From: JBOGGN01 sp050744165
Lineage (GTDB): Bacteria > Actinomycetota > Acidimicrobiia > Acidimicrobiales > Palsa-688
Reading direction: 5' to 3'
Assembly: GCA_050744165.1 (NCBI GenBank)
Contig: JBOGGN010000046.1
Coordinates: 1 to 11,710, forward strand
DNA length: 11,710 bases
This document shows, piece after piece, positions 8,603 through 11,710 of this stretch (position 1 is the first letter of the stretch; the number at the start of each line of letters is the position of its first letter). The notes below the pieces were generated by a model. The model was not told the DNA's origin, ran no database searches, and was given only the letters and a program-made list of their open reading frames with translations. Made by a program: the position numbers and the translations under genes.

Positions 8603-9055
8603 CTACAGCCTACCCGCGTAGCGCACGCCCGAGCCGGCCCCGTCCGGGCGCCGGTCGCCGACCAAGTCGGGCGCCAGATCGGCGAGAGGGATGATGACAA
8701 ATGGTCGGTCCCACATCCGGGGATGGGGCACGGTCAGGTCGGTGTCGTTGACGAACTGGTCGCCGACGAGCAATACGTCGACATCCAAGGTGCGCGGGCC
8801 CCAACGGGCGGTACGCACCCGGCCCGCCTTCTCCTCGGCGGCCTGCGCAGTCCGCAAGAGTTGGCGGGGGGAACGGTCGGTCGACAGTTCCACCACGCAG
8901 TTCAAGTACGGACCCTGGCCTGGAGGCCCGATGGGATCCGACTCGTATACCGGCGAGATCCGGATCAGGTCAGGCATCTCTACGACCGCGGTTCGGAGGT
9001 ACTGCCAGCGGTCGCCGAGGTTGGAGCCCAGGCCGAGGAAAGCCCGTACCGTCAT
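8603..9055 (-). CDS. folK: 2-amino-4-hydroxy-6-hydroxymethyldihydropteridine pyrophosphokinase (HPPK)
   Basis: A 150-residue kinase that transfers pyrophosphate from ATP to the hydroxymethyl-dihydropterin made by FolB, giving the FolP substrate. It shows LGLGSNLGDR at 7-16, SPVYESDPIGPPGQ at 34-47, PYLNCVVEL at 49-57, RWGPRTLDVDVLL at 84-96 with the metal-binding DVD, and PHPRMWDRPFVIIPLADLAP at 110-129. An in-frame TTG at 9115 would add 20 residues, but the family begins right at MTVRAFLGLGSN, so the ATG at 9053-9055 is chosen. A purine-rich stretch (GAGGGCGGGGGAG) lies upstream. The stop is TAG. It follows folB by 72 nt and is the last folate gene before the pantothenate genes. Confidence 0.96.
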   Translation of the reverse strand: MTVRAFLGLGSNLGDRWQYLRTAVVEMPDLIRISPVYESDPIGPPGQGPYLNCVVELSTDRSPRQLLRTAQAAEEKAGRVRTARWGPRTLDVDVLLVGDQFVNDTDLTVPHPRMWDRPFVIIPLADLAPDLVGDRRPDGAGSGVRYAGRL

Positions 9056-9127
9056 ACTCCCCCGCCCTCGCCCATTTGGCGCCGGATTATTCAACAACGA
9101 CCGGGTGAACGGCAAAATTCGGCAGCT

Positions 9128-9502
9128 TTACGGGCGGATGACCTGCACCCCGGCCGACTCCATGTGCACCGGCACCGGCGGCCGAAGCTTGCGTATGGTC
9201 ACCGTCACTGAGGTCGCTCGAGGCCCAGCCATCGACAGCACGCGATCGGCCACCCTTTGGGCGAGGCGTTCCATCAGTGCCACGGAGGGACCCTCGACCT
9301 CGCCAACTACGGCCTCGGCGACGGCACCGTAGTCAACTGTTTCTTCCAGTTGGTCGCTCTGGCCCGCGGCGCGGAGATCGGCCACCAGGTCGATGTCGAT
9401 GGAGAACGGCTGGGGGCGCTTCTGTTCTTCGGGGAGGACGCCGTGGGTTCCGAGGGCCCGAATCCCCCGTAGTTCGATGCGGTCAGCCGGGTGGGGGTTC
9501 AT
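9128..9502 (-). CDS. folB: dihydroneopterin aldolase
   Basis: A 124-residue enzyme that cleaves dihydroneopterin to the hydroxymethyl-dihydropterin used by FolK; homologues assemble as octamers. DRIELRGIRALGTHGVLPEE at 7-26 is the family N-terminus, with Glu26 aligning to the substrate-binding Glu22 of E. coli FolB. VDYGAV at 57-62, LMERLAQRVAD at 77-87 and TIRKLRPPV at 102-110 follow; Lys105 aligns with the catalytic lysine. The frame is open far upstream but that region belongs to another gene. The ATG at 9500-9502 fits the homology and lies 20 nt inside the end of the preceding 404-codon gene, in a different frame. It has no clear Shine-Dalgarno, so translation probably depends on ribosomes finishing that gene. 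The stop is TAA. Confidence 0.95.
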   Translation of the reverse strand: MNPHPADRIELRGIRALGTHGVLPEEQKRPQPFSIDIDLVADLRAAGQSDQLEETVDYGAVAEAVVGEVEGPSVALMERLAQRVADRVLSMAGPRATSVTVTIRKLRPPVPVHMESAGVQVIRP

Positions 9503-10697
9503 CGGCAACGGCGACAGGTTTGCCCGCGGACACACCGACGGGGGAGGCAAAACCGGCACCCAGCGAGTCCGGAGCCGGCGGCAGCGGGTCCGGAGCCGGC
9601 GGCGGCGGCGGCGAGTCGGGAGCCGGCGGCAGTTGCGGGTCGGGAGCACCGTCGTGGTCGGTGCCAGCAACGACCCCTCCCGCGGTGGGCATCGCCACGG
9701 CCCCCTGTTCATCGTCGCCGCGGTCGGGGACGTGGGCGACATCGCTCGCCGGGGGCTCGACACCCGCAGGCTCCTCGGGCGGCACATCTGTGTCGCCGGC
9801 ATTCGTTGTACCGGCGTCCGACCCGTTCGACGCCGCGTCCGCCGACGCGCCGTCTGGCGACCCGCTAGCGCCGGGCCCCGGTCCGCCCGTCGTGGACCCG
9901 CGAGCGCCGAGCCCCGGTCCGCCTGTGGCGGACCCGCTGTCGGCGGCGGTCGATTCGCTAGCGCCGGGCCCCGTTCCGCCCGTGGTGGCGCCGCTGTCGG
10001 CGGCGGTCGATCCAACCGTGCTCCACCCGCCGGTCGTGGCCGCGCCAGAGCCACCCGTCGTGCCCGCGCTCGACCCACTGACTGCGCTGCCGGCACCCCC
10101 GCCATGGCTCCGGGACCCCACGACCGCCCGAGAGGGGCGCGGCACCGACACCGTTGCCCGGGTGCGAACGCCCGCCGGCATGGGGCTGCCCCCCGCCCCC
10201 GCCAGCTTCGGCGCCATGGCCACCAACTCCCGCCCGGCGGGCCCCATCTGCCGCTGCAGGATCCGTTCCACGACGGTGATGGCCTGGGGGCCGGCCGGCA
10301 CTAAACCCGACCACCGCAGGTAGCCGCACAGCACGCCCATCAGGCGATCGTTCAGCTCCTCCTGGTGGACGAGGAGCCGCTCTCCTTTGGCCATCCACTC
10401 TCGCCATTGGCCGTAGATGTCGGGCAGCACTTGCTCGGGATCGTCGTGGGCGCCGAAGGGGATGTGGGCCCACGCCAGGTCGAGCTCGTCATAGGCGTAC
10501 AGGTTGTGCGGCGACGGCAGCAGCGACACGACCCGAGTGAACCCCTCGCCCCGCAGCCACAGGATTTCCTCCTGGCGCCGGACCCGGCGATGGTTGCGGG
10601 CGTAGCCACCCGGCCGCTCGCTCACGGCCAGCTTGTCTTTGATGATCCACGCGAAGAACCGGGGGGGAATTCCCTTGGCCCACTTGCCTTTTACCAC
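9483..10697 (-). CDS. unrecognised protein: dual-specificity-phosphatase-like domain lacking the catalytic Cys, plus long low-complexity tail
   Basis: 404 residues from GTG 10697; GAAGG lies 7 nt upstream, overlapping the folP stop. Residues about 10-165 look like a dual-specificity phosphatase: FAWIIKDKLAVSERPGG at 15-31 (compare WIIPGKLAGSxRP in that family), WLRGEGFTRVVSLL at 47-60, AHIPFGAHDDP at 77-87, then GERLLVHQEELNDR at 105-118, where active enzymes have HCxxGxxR. The Cys position is Gln112, the loop Gly is Leu, and the Arg (118) remains. A usual general-acid Asp is not evident in HIPFG. It is thus probably a pseudophosphatase or binding protein; the fold is inferred. Residues about 166-404 are Gly/Ser/Thr/Ala-rich, then Pro-rich (PPAPD repeats), presumably disordered. 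There is no signal peptide or membrane segment. It lies between folP and folB and overlaps folB by 20 nt, suggesting co-expression with folate synthesis. Confidence 0.75.
   Translation of the reverse strand: MVKGKWAKGIPPRFFAWIIKDKLAVSERPGGYARNHRRVRRQEEILWLRGEGFTRVVSLLPSPHNLYAYDELDLAWAHIPFGAHDDPEQVLPDIYGQWREWMAKGERLLVHQEELNDRLMGVLCGYLRWSGLVPAGPQAITVVERILQRQMGPAGRELVAMAPKLAGAGGSPMPAGVRTRATVSVPRPSRAVVGSRSHGGGAGSAVSGSSAGTTGGSGAATTGGWSTVGSTAADSGATTGGTGPGASESTAADSGSATGGPGLGARGSTTGGPGPGASGSPDGASADAASNGSDAGTTNAGDTDVPPEEPAGVEPPASDVAHVPDRGDDEQGAVAMPTAGGVVAGTDHDGAPDPQLPPAPDSPPPPPAPDPLPPAPDSLGAGFASPVGVSAGKPVAVADEPPPG
9859..10011. repeat. in-frame internal repeats encoding the low-complexity tail
   Basis: A 36-bp unit beginning GACCCGC(T/G)AGCGCCG is repeated at 9859-9894 and 9895-9930. 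A 21-bp block CCGCTGTCGGCGGCGGTCGA(T) recurs at 9934 and 9991, 57 bp apart. Both periods are multiples of three (12 and 19 codons), so the reading frame survives expansion. The encoded peptide is variants of GGPGPGAS and STAADSG. Confidence 0.85.
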
Positions 10698-10704
10698 CCT
10701 CGGG

Positions 10705-10709
10705 CCTTC
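10705..10709 (-). promoter_or_regulatory. ribosome binding site of the phosphatase-like gene
   Basis: GAAGG on the minus strand, 7 nt before the GTG at 10697, overlapping the folP TGA. It decides the start: the frame is open further upstream, through folP. Confidence 0.65.
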
Positions 10710-11490
10710 ACGCAGCCACCGTGTGGCCGACGAGGCGGGCCGCTTGGACCGTGGCCGCCACGTCGTGGACGCGCACCATGGCCGCCCCGTGCACCATGCA
10801 CCACACTGCGGCCGCCAGCGAGCCCGCCAAACGCTGATCGACCGGGGCCGGAGGCAGGCCCGGACCCGCCGCCAGGCGGCCGAGGAACGACTTGCGGCTG
10901 GTCCCGACGAGCACCGGCCACCCGAGGTCCACCAGTTCGTCGAGGTGGCGCAACAGCTGCAGGTTGTGCGCCATGGTCTTTCCGAAGCCAATCCCGGGAT
11001 CGAGCCAGATCTCTTTCACCCCCGCCTGGGCCGCGCGGACCCCGGCATCACCCAGGAATTGCCGGACCTCGCCCACCACGTCGGTGTACCGAGGTGATAG
11101 CTGCATGGTCGCCGGTTCGCCCTGCATATGCATGGCCACCCACCCGACACCGCAGGTGGCGGCCACCGGCGCCAGTGTCGCCGAAACGTCATTGATCAAC
11201 GTCGCCCCGGCCGCCACCGCCGCCTCGGCGACCCCCGGCTTGCGGGTGTCGATGGAGACCCGGATGTGGGGCGCCAGCGCCGCCACCACCGGAAGCACCC
11301 GGCGGCGTTCCTCGGCGTCGTCGACCGGGGCGGCGCCGGGTCGCGTCGACTCACCGCCGACATCGATGACGTCGGCCCCCTCAGCGATCATCTCCTGACC
11401 TCGCCGGACGGCGGCCTCCTGGTCGAACCACCGGCCACCGTCATAAAACGAGTCGGGCGTCACGTTGAGGACCCCCATTACCAGCACCAC
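10708..11490 (-). CDS. folP: dihydropteroate synthase
   Basis: A 260-residue TIM-barrel enzyme that joins p-aminobenzoate to the pterin pyrophosphate from FolK; it is the sulfonamide target. Motifs in order are MGVLNVTPDSFYDGG at 5-19, GADVIDVGGESTRPG at 38-52, SIDTRKPGV near 79-87, LINDVSA, HMQGEPATMQ, WLDPGIGFGKT, and VLVGTSRKSFLGRL carrying the conserved SRKS sulfate/pterin-binding stretch. VDQRLAGSLAAAVW follows, with MVRVHDV close to the C-terminus. All expected active-site segments are present and the length is typical. The start is taken as GTG 11490 (GTG GTG CTG GTA ATG). No Shine-Dalgarno is seen; the ATG four codons later is possible, and leaderless translation would also fit. It is the first gene of the block in this window; folE, often upstream in relatives, is not seen. 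Confidence 0.96.
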   Translation of the reverse strand: MVLVMGVLNVTPDSFYDGGRWFDQEAAVRRGQEMIAEGADVIDVGGESTRPGAAPVDDAEERRRVLPVVAALAPHIRVSIDTRKPGVAEAAVAAGATLINDVSATLAPVAATCGVGWVAMHMQGEPATMQLSPRYTDVVGEVRQFLGDAGVRAAQAGVKEIWLDPGIGFGKTMAHNLQLLRHLDELVDLGWPVLVGTSRKSFLGRLAAGPGLPPAPVDQRLAGSLAAAVWCMVHGAAMVRVHDVAATVQAARLVGHTVAA

Positions 11491-11710
11491 GGCCCGAGGC
11501 TACCCGGGGGACAACCGGCCAGGCGGGCCCTACCGCACTATTCGCGGGGAAAAAGCGCAGCCCACACCCGATGTACCTCTCACCGAACGGCCTCGCCCGG
11601 CGCGGTGCCCGGGCCCCCGCCCGCCCGACCCTCACCAGCAGTCGCCGTCCGCCGCCGGGGGGGCTCCTTGGCCGCGTTCGGTGAACCTGGCCGCGTTCGG
11701 TGAACTTGGC
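11491..11710. other. non-coding region upstream of folP
   Basis: 220 bp without a supported gene. It presumably holds the folP promoter, but I see no clear consensus boxes. Its outer end carries the 19-bp tandem repeat described separately, and an inverted copy of that repeat's core (TCACCGAACG) lies at 11581-11590. Confidence 0.5.
11669..11710. repeat. 19-bp tandem repeat running off the window edge
   Basis: TGGCCGCGTTCGGTGAAC(C/T) occurs at 11669-11687 and 11688-11706, and a third copy begins at 11707 (TGGC) before the window ends. Each copy contains GTTCGGTGAAC, a palindrome of GTTC and GAAC half-sites around a 3-bp spacer. The total array length is unknown. Confidence 0.9.

Noticed and set aside
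8470..8700. 77-residue N-terminal extension of PanC
   Set aside because: It overlaps folK, has no PanC homology, and a ribosome-site-preceded GTG lies at 8469 where the family begins.
9056..9115. 20-residue N-terminal extension of FolK from TTG 9115
   Set aside because: The HPPK family begins at the MTVRAFLGLGSN segment, and the extension has no recognisable content.
9277..10323. Plus-strand frame of 348 codons, Pro/Ala/Ser-rich, opposite the phosphatase-like gene and folB
   Set aside because: It is the antisense of the repeat-rich tail; the minus frame has the ribosome site, operon context and a recognisable domain.
11669..11706. LexA/SOS-type operator
   Set aside because: The actinobacterial SOS box has GAAC-N4-GTTC; here the half-sites are in the opposite order with a 3-bp spacer.

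Overview
The window is high-GC DNA, dominated by G/C-ending codons, with GTG or TTG starts and tightly packed genes. Its gene order matches a well-known actinobacterial cofactor block: folP, folB, folK, panC, panD, nadB, nadC, coaX, lysS, and then clpC. In mycobacteria and Streptomyces the corresponding region runs from fol genes through pan/coaX to lysS, lsr2 and clpC. The organism is therefore most likely an actinomycete-type bacterium, possibly a deep-branching lineage such as Acidimicrobiia. That class-level guess is inference only.

Layout, left to right. Bases 1-649 hold the N-terminal 216 residues of ClpC on the minus strand, cut by the window edge. A 231-bp divergent spacer with three consecutive hairpins separates clpC from a plus-strand polyprenyl diphosphate synthase gene (881-1873). 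Next is a 432-bp convergent spacer filled with one degenerate repeat family in both orientations. The remaining genes all read on the minus strand, from about 11490 down to 2306. In transcription order they are folP, an unrecognised gene encoding a phosphatase-like domain without its catalytic cysteine plus a long low-complexity tail, folB, folK, panC, panD, nadB, nadC, coaX and lysS. Junctions are mostly tight: folB overlaps the end of the gene before it by 20 nt, panC/panD share TGATG, nadB/nadC share ATGA, and nadC/coaX are 11 nt apart. The right end (11491-11710) is non-coding and enters a 19-bp tandem repeat.

How the genes work together. FolP, FolB and FolK make the pterin part of folate. 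PanC and PanD make pantothenate and its beta-alanine. CoaX commits pantothenate to coenzyme A. NadB and NadC make the pyridine ring of NAD from aspartate, which PanD also uses. LysS charges tRNA-Lys. The polyprenyl synthase probably supplies a menaquinone or carrier-lipid side chain. ClpC is an AAA+ protein unfoldase.

Points most worth a second look: (1) nadB carries an in-frame amber codon at 6721-6723 where the family usually has glutamate, although both halves are otherwise intact; (2) the gene between folP and folB looks like a dual-specificity-phosphatase fold with the catalytic Cys replaced by Gln, fused to about 240 residues of low-complexity sequence; (3) the lysS/polyprenyl-synthase spacer is an inverted pair of repeat arrays that sits where other actinobacteria have lsr2; (4) palindromic 19-bp repeats lie upstream of folP. 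No tRNA, rRNA, CRISPR array, transposase or integrase gene was seen.
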